This document shows positions 26,329 to 36,100 of a DNA stretch of 64,000 nt, piece by piece. A program made the position numbers and the translations under genes. The notes under the pieces are model-generated. The model did not search any database and was not told the DNA's origin. It saw only the letters and a list, made by a program, of their open reading frames with translations. This DNA is from Chitinophaga pinensis (GTDB lineage: Bacteria > Bacteroidota > Bacteroidia > 2-12-FULL-35-15). The stretch lies in contig CAMCYR010000007.1 of assembly GCA_945885475.1 (NCBI GenBank), positions 30,159 to 94,158 of the forward strand, read 5' to 3'. The stretch's first letter is position 1. Every line of letters begins with the position of its first letter.

Positions 26329-28217
26329 TTGTTGTGCAAAAACATACAAGCTTCATAAGAAGAGTACTTGCTATTACTTTTTTACTTTTTGCGTTTAACA
26401 GCTATATATATGCCCAAACAGACTTGTGCGCTGGTGCGCCTGTCATACCAATTAATTCAACTTGTGTTACTACTACTTATAGCGTTCCGGGTACATTTGG
26501 AGTTGAAATTGCACTTCCAAGTTGTGTTGGTGCATCTATCCGAGATGGATGGTATACTTTTACGACAAACGCTACTCAAACGTTTATTACAATAGTTTGT
26601 ACAACCAATAGAAATGTAGGCATAGCTGTTTATACTGGTGCTTGCGGTACCTTAGTAGAAGCTGGTTGTAGAAATTCAGCTGGAGGAGGAGGAACAGAAA
26701 CCCTAAATATGACAGTAACTCCTAGTACTACCTATTATTTAAGAATTTCCAGGGTGAATAGCACTGCTACGAATAGTATGACCGGAAACGTTTGTATCAT
26801 TAGTCCTATTACTACAACTACTTGCTCTGCTACTTTTACGGATACAGGCGGTGGTGCGGGAAATTATTCGAATAATCAAAACTATACTGTAATTTATTGT
26901 CCTAGCACACCAGGACAATGTGTTCAAGCAGCATTCACTTCTTTTGCATTGGAAAGCGGATGGGATTTTTTGACTGTATACAACGGCAACTCTCCACTGG
27001 CTGCCCAATTGCCTGGCAGTCCATATTCAGCTACTTCACCTGGCACAATAATAGGTACAACACTCAATACTTCAGGTTGTCTTACTTTCACTTTTAGTTC
27101 TGATGGAAGCAATACCAATACTGGATGGTCTGCCAACATCACTTGCGCAACTTGTGTAACACCTCCAGCAGCAGTTGTTGAAGATTGCAATGGAGGAACA
27201 ACCGTATGTAATGATGCTGCATTTGTTGGCAATAGTGGAGGTGCTGGAAATGTTGTGGATCTCAACTCTACTAATGATGGCTGTTTAGCAGGAGAAAATC
27301 AATCATCTTGGTATTATTTTTCTGCAACTTCAGCAGGAACTATTTCATTAAATATTACGCCATCCGTCCTTACTGATGATTATGATTTTGCGATTTGGGG
27401 TCCGGGTGCAATAACTTGTCCACCTGTTGGGGCGCCTATTAGATGCTCTTGGGCGGCAGTTACTGGAATTACAGGATTAAATGCAGCTTCACCAGAAACT
27501 TCTGAAGGTGTTGGAGGTGATGGATTTGTTAATTCAATCAATGCGACTGCAGGCAGCCAATATGTTTTGGTTGTTGACAATTATACCAGTTCCTCAGCTC
27601 CATTTACTTTAGATTGGACATTAACAGCTGGAGCATCATTAAATTGCACTCCGCTTCCTGTTGAACTGATTCGTTTTAACGCTATCGTTAATGCTAGTAA
27701 AGTTGATATTAATTGGGCAACAGCTTCTGAAATAAACAATGATTATTTTAGTGTTGAACGCAGTAAAGATGGGATTGTTTTTGAAGAAGTTCTTAAGGTT
27801 GATGGGGCAGGAAATAGTTCTTCAATGATTAATTATTTTGAAGTGGATTACCATCCAATTGTAGGTGTTTCATATTACCGTTTAAAACAAAGAGATTTTA
27901 ATGGTGTGGATATTTATTCAAGCATTGTTCCAGTTAGATACCAGCCAAATGGAAACTTTGGATTCTCTTTATTTCCAAATCCAGGAGAAGCAAAAGATAT
28001 AAAAATTGAGTTGAGTGCTGTAAAAGGACAAAACATTTTAGTGGTAGTGAGAGATATTGCTGGAAGAGAATTTTACTCTAAAGTTTTTATTACAGAAACA
28101 GATGGAAATAAAACTGAAGCGATTGAAATAGAAAGCACTCTTGCTCCAGGAATCTATATGGTAACAGCTTCTAGTAAAGATGCTTCCTTCAGCAAAAAAC
28201 TGGTTATTATGAAGTAA
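26325..28217 (+). CDS. T9SS type A secreted protein with CUB-like domain
   Basis: A 630-residue secreted protein. A signal peptide (about residues 12-30, ending SYIYAQ) is followed by a Cys/Thr-rich beta domain (about 35-160, with YLRISRVNS). A CUB-like domain follows near 165-275 (GNYSNNQNYTVIYC, WDFLTVYNGNSPLAA, LTFTFSSDGSNTNTGW). A second beta domain lies at about 285-440 (WYYFSATSAGTISLNI). The C-terminal region carries VELIRFNAIVNASKVDINW, then FSLFPNPGEAKDIKIE and a final SKKLVIMK, a type A sorting domain. PorU would remove that domain on export. No catalytic residues are evident; adhesion or ligand binding is likely. It is coupled by ATGA overlap to the preceding small secreted protein and converges with hemH after 3 bp. 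Confidence 0.85.
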   Translation: MIVVQKHTSFIRRVLAITFLLFAFNSYIYAQTDLCAGAPVIPINSTCVTTTYSVPGTFGVEIALPSCVGASIRDGWYTFTTNATQTFITIVCTTNRNVGIAVYTGACGTLVEAGCRNSAGGGGTETLNMTVTPSTTYYLRISRVNSTATNSMTGNVCIISPITTTTCSATFTDTGGGAGNYSNNQNYTVIYCPSTPGQCVQAAFTSFALESGWDFLTVYNGNSPLAAQLPGSPYSATSPGTIIGTTLNTSGCLTFTFSSDGSNTNTGWSANITCATCVTPPAAVVEDCNGGTTVCNDAAFVGNSGGAGNVVDLNSTNDGCLAGENQSSWYYFSATSAGTISLNITPSVLTDDYDFAIWGPGAITCPPVGAPIRCSWAAVTGITGLNAASPETSEGVGGDGFVNSINATAGSQYVLVVDNYTSSSAPFTLDWTLTAGASLNCTPLPVELIRFNAIVNASKVDINWATASEINNDYFSVERSKDGIVFEEVLKVDGAGNSSSMINYFEVDYHPIVGVSYYRLKQRDFNGVDIYSSIVPVRYQPNGNFGFSLFPNPGEAKDIKIELSAVKGQNILVVVRDIAGREFYSKVFITETDGNKTEAIEIESTLAPGIYMVTASSKDASFSKKLVIMK

Positions 28218-28220
28218 AAA

Positions 28221-29240
28221 CTATCCGTTTGCCTTCAAAACCATATTCTTCAAGGCCTTGATCCAGATAGGCGAATCATTCAAGCTCTCGACCAAGGTTA
28301 CTTTATTTCCACCATGTTCTTTAAATATCTCATCGTATTCAGCACCGATCTCATAGATTGTTTCCAAGCAGTCTGCAACAAATGCAGGAGAAAAAACAAG
28401 AATATTTTTCATTCCCTCTTTGGCTTTTGCTTCAACCACCTTATCGCTGTAAGGCTTGATCCATTTATTATCTAAGCGCGATTGAAAAGTTGTTTCGAAT
28501 TTTCCTTGAGGAATATTTAACCTTTTCACCAATTGACGAGTTGTTTCAAAACAATTGGCACGATAACAATATTGATTTTTTTCAGTTATGGTATCGCAAC
28601 AGCTTCCTAATTTGCATGAGTCAGCGCCATAATGGGCTGAACCTTTCATAATATGCCGTTCCGGCAAACCGTGGTAACTAAAAACAAAATAATCATAGGC
28701 ACTTAAATCATATTTTTGCGCACGATCAACACAAGCATCAATAAAATCGGGATTGTCATAAAACTTGGAGATCACTTCAATGGAGGGAGTTACGTCCCAA
28801 TTTTTCATCAAGCGCATCGCTTCGGTAACAGAAGAACCTGTACTGGAAGATGCATATTGCGGGTATAGTGGAATCATTATAATCTTCTCCACTTGAGCGG
28901 CTTTCAATGCATTTAGAGCTAGTTCTAAACTTGGGTTCTGATAGCGCATACCCAATTCAACAATAAAATTTTCACCCAATTCTTTTTGCAAAAGATCTTT
29001 CATCTTCATGCTGTTTATCAGCAGAGGAGAACCATCTTTTGTCCAGATCGCCTTGTATAATTTTGCAGATTTAAAAGAACGAAAGGGAACGATGATACCG
29101 TTCACCAAAATAAAACGAGCAATCGGATTGATATCAATCACGCGCGGGTCGTTCAAAAATTGTGTTAAATAAGTTCTGACATCTGAGGTCTTCGGACTAT
29201 CAGGCGTACCTAAATTTATTAATAGTATTCCTGTTTTCAT
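28221..29240 (-). CDS. hemH: Ferrochelatase HemH
   Basis: A 339-residue enzyme that inserts Fe(II) into protoporphyrin IX, the last step of heme synthesis. Signatures are ILLINLGTPDSPKTSDV at the N-terminus, FSYHGLPERHIMKG with the metal-binding His, and FSPAFVADCLETIYEIG with the catalytic Glu. Several Cys in the middle (SCKLGSCCDTITEKN, CYRANC) are frequent in Bacteroidota HemH. It is peripheral to the inner membrane. It follows lpd by 9 bp on the same strand. Heme made here could serve the H-NOX sensor at 58,790, but that is only a general link. Confidence 0.95.
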   Translation of the reverse strand: MKTGILLINLGTPDSPKTSDVRTYLTQFLNDPRVIDINPIARFILVNGIIVPFRSFKSAKLYKAIWTKDGSPLLINSMKMKDLLQKELGENFIVELGMRYQNPSLELALNALKAAQVEKIIMIPLYPQYASSSTGSSVTEAMRLMKNWDVTPSIEVISKFYDNPDFIDACVDRAQKYDLSAYDYFVFSYHGLPERHIMKGSAHYGADSCKLGSCCDTITEKNQYCYRANCFETTRQLVKRLNIPQGKFETTFQSRLDNKWIKPYSDKVVEAKAKEGMKNILVFSPAFVADCLETIYEIGAEYDEIFKEHGGNKVTLVESLNDSPIWIKALKNMVLKANG

Positions 29241-29249
29241 GTTTCAAGA

Positions 29250-30653
29250 TTAAATATGCAAAGCACGTTTAGCGGTTGCATCCAAACAAGCTTCTTTCAA
29301 TGATTCTGTGTATGTTGGATGCGCATGGCTCATGCGAGCAATATCTTCTGCGCTAGCGCGGAATTCCATGGCAACAACAGCTTCTGCGATCACATCAGCA
29401 ACGCGAGGTCCAATCATATGTACACCTAAAATTTCATCCGTTGTTTCGTCCGCCAATACTTTTACAAAACCATCGGTATCCATAGAAGCACGTGCACGAC
29501 CACTTGCTTTAAAGGGAAAACTTCCTACTTTGTATTTTTTTCCCTGCTCCTTCAATTGTTCTTCAGTGAATCCAACAGCAGCAACTTCCGGCCAAGTATA
29601 TACAACTCCCGGAATCAAATTATAATTGATATGCGGTTTTTGTCCTGCAATAATTTCGGCAACAAAAGTACCTTCTTCTTCCGCTTTATGAGCTAACATA
29701 GCACCTTTAACAACATCACCGATCGCATAAATACCGGCTACATTCGTTTGCAGATGTGCATCCGTTTCTATTCTTCCTCTGTCATCCATTTTCACTCCGG
29801 CTTTATCTAAACCGAGATTATCAGTATATGGTTTACGTCCAACAGAAACGAGACAATAGTCTCCTTTTAATTCCAGCTTTTCACCCTTTGCATTGTCAGC
29901 AGAAACAATAACTTCATTCCCCTTTACTACTGCACCGGTTACCTTATGATTAAAATGAAATTCAAATCCGATTTTTTTCAAACTCTTTTGAAGCTCTTTA
30001 CCTAATGCACCATCCATAGTACTGATGATCCCACCAGTAAATTCCACAACAGAAATCTTTGCACCCAAACGGGCATAAACAGAACCTAATTCCAGTCCGA
30101 TCACACCGCCACCGATAATCACCATATGCTTCGGTACTTCCGTCATTTCCAATGCTTCAGTTGACGTGATAACACGTTTTTTATCAATCTCAATTCCTTT
30201 TAAAGAAGCCGGTTTTGAACCGGTAGCAATAATTGTTTTGTCTGCTTCAATTTGTGTTTTTTTACCCTCAGCGGAAGCGATTTCAATTGTATTTTTATTA
30301 ACAAAAGACCCGTGACCTGTAAAAACAGAGATCTTATTCTTCTTCATTAAAAAATTAATGCCATCGCATGTTTGTTTAACAACCTCACCTTTACGTTTGA
30401 TCATTTGAGCAAGATTCACTTTCACATCTTTCACATCAATACCATGCTCAGCAAAAGTATGTGTAGCATTATGAAAATGTTCAGAAGAGTCTAATAAAGC
30501 CTTAGAAGGGATACATCCAACATTTAAACACGTTCCGCCAAGTGTCGAATAACGTTCTACGATTGCAGTTTTCATTCCTAACTGAGCACAACGGATTGCG
30601 GCAACATATCCACCTGGTCCTGAACCAATAACTACAACATCATATTTTTCCAT
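29250..30653 (-). CDS. lpdA: Dihydrolipoyl dehydrogenase
   Basis: A 467-residue FAD flavoprotein, the E3 component of 2-oxoacid dehydrogenase complexes and of the glycine cleavage system. It has the FAD-binding VVIGSGPGGYVAAIRC, the redox disulfide GGTCLNVGCIPSKALL, the NAD-binding IIGGGVIGLELGSVYARLG and the C-terminal His-Glu pair in HAHPTYTESLKEACLD. The ATG at 30,653 (MEKYDVVVIG) is the family start; the longer open frame starts upstream of it without homology. The motif TATTTTTG (minus strand, 30,683-30,690) may be its -7 promoter element. Confidence 0.96.
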   Translation of the reverse strand: MEKYDVVVIGSGPGGYVAAIRCAQLGMKTAIVERYSTLGGTCLNVGCIPSKALLDSSEHFHNATHTFAEHGIDVKDVKVNLAQMIKRKGEVVKQTCDGINFLMKKNKISVFTGHGSFVNKNTIEIASAEGKKTQIEADKTIIATGSKPASLKGIEIDKKRVITSTEALEMTEVPKHMVIIGGGVIGLELGSVYARLGAKISVVEFTGGIISTMDGALGKELQKSLKKIGFEFHFNHKVTGAVVKGNEVIVSADNAKGEKLELKGDYCLVSVGRKPYTDNLGLDKAGVKMDDRGRIETDAHLQTNVAGIYAIGDVVKGAMLAHKAEEEGTFVAEIIAGQKPHINYNLIPGVVYTWPEVAAVGFTEEQLKEQGKKYKVGSFPFKASGRARASMDTDGFVKVLADETTDEILGVHMIGPRVADVIAEAVVAMEFRASAEDIARMSHAHPTYTESLKEACLDATAKRALHI

Positions 30654-30682
30654 AATCAATAAAATTAAATAAATATTAATCC

Positions 30683-30690
30683 CAAAAATA
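30683..30690 (-). promoter_or_regulatory. Candidate -7 promoter element for lpdA-hemH
   Basis: TATTTTTG on the minus strand, 29 bp upstream of the lpdA ATG, matches TAnnTTTG. No -33 TTG at the proper spacing is visible, so it is a candidate only. Confidence 0.4.
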
Positions 30691-30703
30691 AGGACGCACA
30701 AAA

Positions 30704-32299
30704 TTACGATTTTTTAATAATCTTAAAGCGAATTAACGAAGAATAAATAATCAATAGAAATGCTGTATACATTGCAACACGACCAATATAATCACCAAAA
30801 CGGGTATAAAAAGTAAGTTCATTTTTTAAAGTTACACTACCGGAAATGACAGCAGGTACCCAATAGTCAGTCGCTTGCAAAATTTCTCCGCTCGGATCGA
30901 TAAAACAAGAAATGCCTGTATTGGCAGAACGGGCAATCCACCTGCGGTTTTCAATCGCACGCAGACGACCCAACTTTAAATGTTGAATATGTCCGGCCGT
31001 ATTCCCCCACCAGCCATCATTGGTAATGATGGAGATGAAGGTTGCTCCTTTTTTTACATAATCCGTCACAAATTCGCCATACACACTTTCATAGCAAATT
31101 ATGGGAGCAATAATTGCAGAATGATCAGAAGAGTTGAAAACAGTTCTGTAAGTCTGAGAACCTAAACTACCGGTTGTTCCGCCCATCTCCAGGGCAAACT
31201 CTTCAAAGTATTTAAAAATAAACTGCAAGGGCATTTGTTCCACACCTGGTACTAATTTGGATTTGTGATACTTTTGAATTTGTTGGCGACTATCTACTTG
31301 GAAGGCCGTATTAAAAACATCATAATAACCCTCTCCATTCGAAAATTTTCTAGCAGTAGTAGAAATGTCTTCAGTTTGTCTGTATGCTTTTGCCGTTGCC
31401 GCTCCGATAATCACTTTTAATTTAGGGAAAGGAACAATAAATTTCTTGATCGTGTTTAACGATTTTGATTTTTCCAATTCATCCTCCCAAATATCCTCGA
31501 TAAGTGCCGTTTCCGGGAAGATGACATAATCGGTTGTAGAGTCAACTTTGAGAGATGCTAAGTCCAGCATTTTTTGAAGCTGCTGTTCATAAGAGCCTGT
31601 AAATTTTTCGTTATAAGGATCGATATTGGGTTGAACAATTACAACCTTTTGTTGTCCGATCCCTTTTTCATATTTATCCTTTGGATATAAAAGAAAAACT
31701 GAAAACAGGATTGGCAATAAAATGAGAGAAGCGATCGCAATGAATTTGTTTTTTGTCCTTTCAGCAGTTAACAAAGAAAAAAGCAAACAATTAATGGTGA
31801 GTACCCATAAACTGCCGCCCAATATCCCTGTGTATTCATACCATTGGATCAAGGATGTACTATCTGCGAAAGCGTTACCAATAGAGAGCCAGGTCCAGGT
31901 GATTTGATCACCATGATACAGAAATTCAAATGTAATCCATAAAGAAATAAAAATCAGATAGCCCCACTTTTGTCCGATTCGTTTTTTTACTTTATGAAAA
32001 AATAAAAAAACAAGTGCCATAAATAGAGAATTCAGAACGATGGCCATAGCGGCTCCTCCCCAAGAAGCATTTTTTAACCACCAGGTCGTTAATATATTCC
32101 AAGTAAAAAAAGATAGGTATGCAGTAAAGAAAACGATGCGGGATTTAAATTTATCCGGGTTAGAAAACACAGTGTGCTCTATCAACAACAAAGGAATGAA
32201 TGCAAAAAATAGGAGAGCAATCCAGCCATGAGGAAACCATGCGAATGCTAAAAGCAGTCCGGATAGAATTGACAATAGGTATAGCTGGTATTTTTTCAA
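30704..32299 (-). CDS. lnt: Apolipoprotein N-acyltransferase Lnt
   Basis: A 531-residue integral membrane enzyme that adds the third acyl chain to lipoproteins, which would include GldB and GldJ. It has about seven N-terminal membrane segments (to about residue 200), then a nitrilase-like periplasmic domain with the Glu-Lys-Cys triad: Glu in VIFPETALIEDIW, Lys in KYHKSKLVPGVEQMP, Cys in APIICYESVYGEF. A final membrane segment lies near the C-terminus. The start is a TTG at 32,299: an in-frame stop lies directly upstream and no ATG is nearby. A TATCTTTG -7 motif sits just upstream. Confidence 0.93.
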   Translation of the reverse strand: MKKYQLYLLSILSGLLLAFAWFPHGWIALLFFAFIPLLLIEHTVFSNPDKFKSRIVFFTAYLSFFTWNILTTWWLKNASWGGAAMAIVLNSLFMALVFLFFHKVKKRIGQKWGYLIFISLWITFEFLYHGDQITWTWLSIGNAFADSTSLIQWYEYTGILGGSLWVLTINCLLFSLLTAERTKNKFIAIASLILLPILFSVFLLYPKDKYEKGIGQQKVVIVQPNIDPYNEKFTGSYEQQLQKMLDLASLKVDSTTDYVIFPETALIEDIWEDELEKSKSLNTIKKFIVPFPKLKVIIGAATAKAYRQTEDISTTARKFSNGEGYYDVFNTAFQVDSRQQIQKYHKSKLVPGVEQMPLQFIFKYFEEFALEMGGTTGSLGSQTYRTVFNSSDHSAIIAPIICYESVYGEFVTDYVKKGATFISIITNDGWWGNTAGHIQHLKLGRLRAIENRRWIARSANTGISCFIDPSGEILQATDYWVPAVISGSVTLKNELTFYTRFGDYIGRVAMYTAFLLIIYSSLIRFKIIKKS

Positions 32300-32314
32300 T
32301 TAAATTTTTGTTGA

Positions 32315-32322
32315 CAAAGATA
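32315..32322 (-). promoter_or_regulatory. -7 promoter element for lnt
   Basis: TATCTTTG on the minus strand, 16 bp before the lnt TTG start, in the 29-bp gap behind the upstream gene. It fits TAnnTTTG and implies a very short leader. Confidence 0.45.
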
Positions 32323-32328
32323 ATAAAA

Positions 32329-32979
32329 TCAGTGGTAGAATGATTGCACGATACATTTAGGTATATTCCACCTACCGGCCCACTCTAACTTTGAAATGAC
32401 GGAGCCACTACAATCAACAAAATTACCATTCTGATCTTTTTTTATAATGGTCAGCTTACCTGCAGCAAGCGCTTCCAGGATTTTATTGATGACTTGATCC
32501 TTTGAGATAATTTCATATTTTTCAACAAGGGAAACACCTGATTCATTATTTTTTAGATCCATTACAGAGCTTACCGAATCGGGGAGAATAGCATCTTCCT
32601 GGCGATGTTTTTGAAAGTCCAGATAGTTCCCTTCTTCATGTGCATATCCCAGTTTCAATGCTTGTTTTCTACCAATTTCCAATGCCAACGAAGCCATCCA
32701 AAAACTGTGCTTAAATGCATCAAGGGAACCTCCGTTATTATCTGAGCCGATAGTTCCGGAGCGCTTAAGGGAATCAACAACCTGCTGAACGGCAACAGTA
32801 ATTCCCTGCGCTTTATTTGCTTTAAAAGGATGTAGCATCACCCATTTTTTTTCTGGAGTAGAAAGGGCTTTAAAAGAAGATTGTGAAAGCGCCTTTTCAG
32901 AAAAAATAACAATAAAAAGGAGAAATATAAGCGTTTGAATTTTTTTTGCGTTCAAAATAAAAACCGTTACTACTTGCAT
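32329..32979 (-). CDS. Small secreted protein with DAFKHSFW motif (DUF6973-like)
   Basis: A 216-residue protein with an N-terminal hydrophobic signal segment (about residues 13-32, ending KALSQ). The mature part contains GGSLDAFKHSFWMASLALEI and LKLGYAHEEGNYLDF. The pattern DAFxHxxW plus AHE resembles the DUF6973 type of small enzyme-like domains with conserved His, seen in toxins and phage proteins. The two His and one Glu could form a metal or hydrolase site; this is inference. It precedes lnt by 29 bp on the same strand. Function unknown. Confidence 0.65.
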   Translation of the reverse strand: MQVVTVFILNAKKIQTLIFLLFIVIFSEKALSQSSFKALSTPEKKWVMLHPFKANKAQGITVAVQQVVDSLKRSGTIGSDNNGGSLDAFKHSFWMASLALEIGRKQALKLGYAHEEGNYLDFQKHRQEDAILPDSVSSVMDLKNNESGVSLVEKYEIISKDQVINKILEALAAGKLTIIKKDQNGNFVDCSGSVISKLEWAGRWNIPKCIVQSFYH

Positions 32980-33006
32980 ATATTTTTTTACATTTAAGTA
33001 ATTTAA

Positions 33007-33156
33007 CTTTGGGACTTCATAAAATTTGGTAAAACAACTACTGAAAACTGGGAGGCCTTATTATTATTTGAAAACAAAAAAATGATCTGGGGAAGTGAGG
33101 ATGAGCGCTATTACATTTATTCCATTGAATTCAAAAAAGAAACGTTAGCGCATTAA
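33007..33156 (+). pseudogene. Possible gene remnant in intergenic region
   Basis: A plus-strand open frame of 49 codons without a start codon at its head translates to protein-like sequence: FGKTTTENWEALLLFENKK, MIWGSEDERYYIYSIEF, KKETLAH, then stop. It overlaps the end of porU2 by 12 bp. The composition resembles a real C-terminal fragment, so it may be the tail of a lost gene. I do not recognise the family. Confidence 0.35.
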
Positions 33157-36100
33157 AAACATTTTACCAAATCCTTTTTTGAAGTGTTGGTCTGCACCAC
33201 TTTCACGTTTTTCAATTTCATCTCCACGAATAGACGTCACTACTCTGTATAAATAAACACCATTTGCGAGCTGGTCGCCAAATTCATCTTTACCATCCCA
33301 GGCATAATCAGTAATGTTTCTACCGATGTGAAGGGCTCCCAACTCATCATTCGTTATTTCACGAATGACCTTACCGGTAATCGTTAAAATCTGAATTTTA
33401 AAATACGTTGGCACTTCCGCACCTGTCAGTGTAAATACAAAATGTGTTGCAGTTGAAAAGGGATTTGGGTAATTCATTACTTCGGTTATTGTAGACCGGT
33501 TTATTACCTCGAAATTAATTTTATAATCAATTGCTCCCGATTGATTATCCGACTTATCTTTCGCCTGAACGATCAGTTGATATTTCCCATCTTCCGTTAA
33601 GGCGGGTGTAAGATTTATTTTACAACTATTATTTGGCAATACAGCCGGGACAAAAGACATCAGTGGACCAAAATAAATTCTTTGCGCAATCGGTAAAGAA
33701 GGAGAGAGAATAAATAATTTAAAATCGTTTGTATCATTCAGCGCTAAAAACTGATTCTCGTCCTTCAGCTGAATCAATATGTTTGGTTTAGAGGATACAA
33801 TATCACTGTTTAAAATATGGACTCCATCGAATGTCACATCTAACAGCGGATTGGTCTTATCAACCGAAACGTTGAAAGGTATACGAACAATATTATTAAA
33901 GTGATACTGTTCCAATTGTGTTTTCGGAAGATCCAGCGTATCTGTAGGATGAATTGGATTCACTTCCACCCACAGCGCATTTGTTCCAGGATAGGAGTTC
34001 GTATTTACATTTATAGTATCCATAATTATTTCTGAGGGAGCAAATAAATTCTTTTTTAGCTTCGATGGCAAAGGATGATTGATACGGTTGGCATCTTCTA
34101 TCCAATATGTAACTAAAAGACTATCGCTGAAAGTATATTCACTAATGTTCTGAATCGGCAGATGAACAATTATATTGTCACCCTCATCAACCGAATCTTT
34201 TGCATAATAGGCAAGAGCAGGATTAATAGCCGCTTCGGGAACCGGCGTATACATAACCTGCCAGCGCTCCAATTGTGGAGGAGTATTCAACGTATCATCT
34301 CTCATATACGCAACCAAACGAATATTCGGATAAACAGAAGCATTCGCATAGGTACCCAAATTTCCAATATCCAATTGTGAGGAATTAAAATTTGCAAGCG
34401 TATCTTCCGAGCCATCGGGCATGATTCCGATCAGTTGAACAAAGATGCTGTCATCAGAGGAAAGGCCATCAATAGTATGTTGTTTCCAGGATAATGAATC
34501 CCAGCTGAAAGCGGGACCGATAACCGGAGAAGAAATAGATCCTTCGTTCCAATTACTGATTAATGCAGTATCTAACTGTATAAATGAATTTAATGAATCG
34601 GCAATTAGTTCTGCAGCGGAACCGATCGGATCCCCTTTAGTACCATACAAAATATAAGAACGTTGAGAAGGAACAGTTCTTATCTGAGAACTCCCTAATG
34701 ATTCAAAAGCGAGATAAAGACTTTCTTCATAAGAAGGAATAGAATGGTAATCCTGGGAATAAGCCAATACATTAAAACCGTTAGGAATATCATTCATAAT
34801 AAAATTTGTAATTTTTGCTCTATTGACAGAATCCGTATCAAAAAAGTCACAGGCATTTTCGGGAGTGCCAATCGGAGAATATGTATAACTTCCAAATTGA
34901 GAAAAACCACCACCGACGGAAATAGATTTTACACAAATATTACTAACAGGATCAAAAACAGCAAGCGTAAATCCGGGAATAGCCCAGCTGGAAACATATT
35001 CCAAGCTACCATTAATTTTATAATTTACATTCATCCAATTGATGTAAGAAGATATCCCATTGTTACATTGCAAACTTTTTATATCGTTCACAAAATCAAA
35101 TTTTCTTAATGGACGGTTGAAGTTCACATATTGATAACGATCATTCTTAAACTGAAAAAAATGAGCTTGCTCCCAGCCACGTTTATCAGGAATATATTGA
35201 AAAGAACTTTCTCTCCATTTAAAACTACTTGTTGCACTTGTTGAATCCGGACTAACTCGCCAATAATAAACGAGAGTCGGATCGAAATTGAATGATGGCT
35301 TCCAGGAGATCACACCACCAACAGAACTGATCAGCGGAGAAGTTTCCATCAATGGACTACCGAAAGTATCCGTTGTATCAATTTGAAACACATAATCACG
35401 AATAGGTGCAAACATATCGGCAGTAGATGCCTTCAGTGTAACGGTATCTTTCGGAATTATTGCAAACTCATAAGGATAAATAGGGACGATATCTCCCCCA
35501 CTGATCATAAAAGTGATATCGGTTGTCGCATTATTTGTTTCGTTTAATTCATCAACACGATTAAAATAATCTAACGTGATACGTACTTTATTTAAACCGA
35601 TATCTTTAGAAAAGTCCCAGGGGATTTTTATTGCGATTGTATCTTTAAATTTGGGGGCAATAGAAAACGACAAATACGTTTGATTACTACCATCGGGAAA
35701 TGTTCTGTAAGCCTGAGTAAAAATACTGTCGTTACTTGCTCTTCCTAAATTAGTTCTTACAACATAAATAACAATTGAATCGGGAGCCGGCTTCGTTAAA
35801 TCAAAAAACACATCACTATTTGTAATTTTATAATCTGGTTTTTTATGCGCATTAATTACTATAGCAGGATCTGCGTGTAAGGTCATTTCATTGCATGTTG
35901 CCAACAAAATCGGATCAGAGAGTGCAGCTAATTCATTAAATGCAATAACATTCTTAATGGCACTGCCAACAGATTTCCCATAATTTGAATTAGCTGTTTG
36001 TTTATAAAAAACGGATGAATACATATTTAGTGCGTAGGGAACACCGAGTCCTACAGAGGCCAAATAGCCGATCATCCCTTTATTAGGATTAATCACATAA

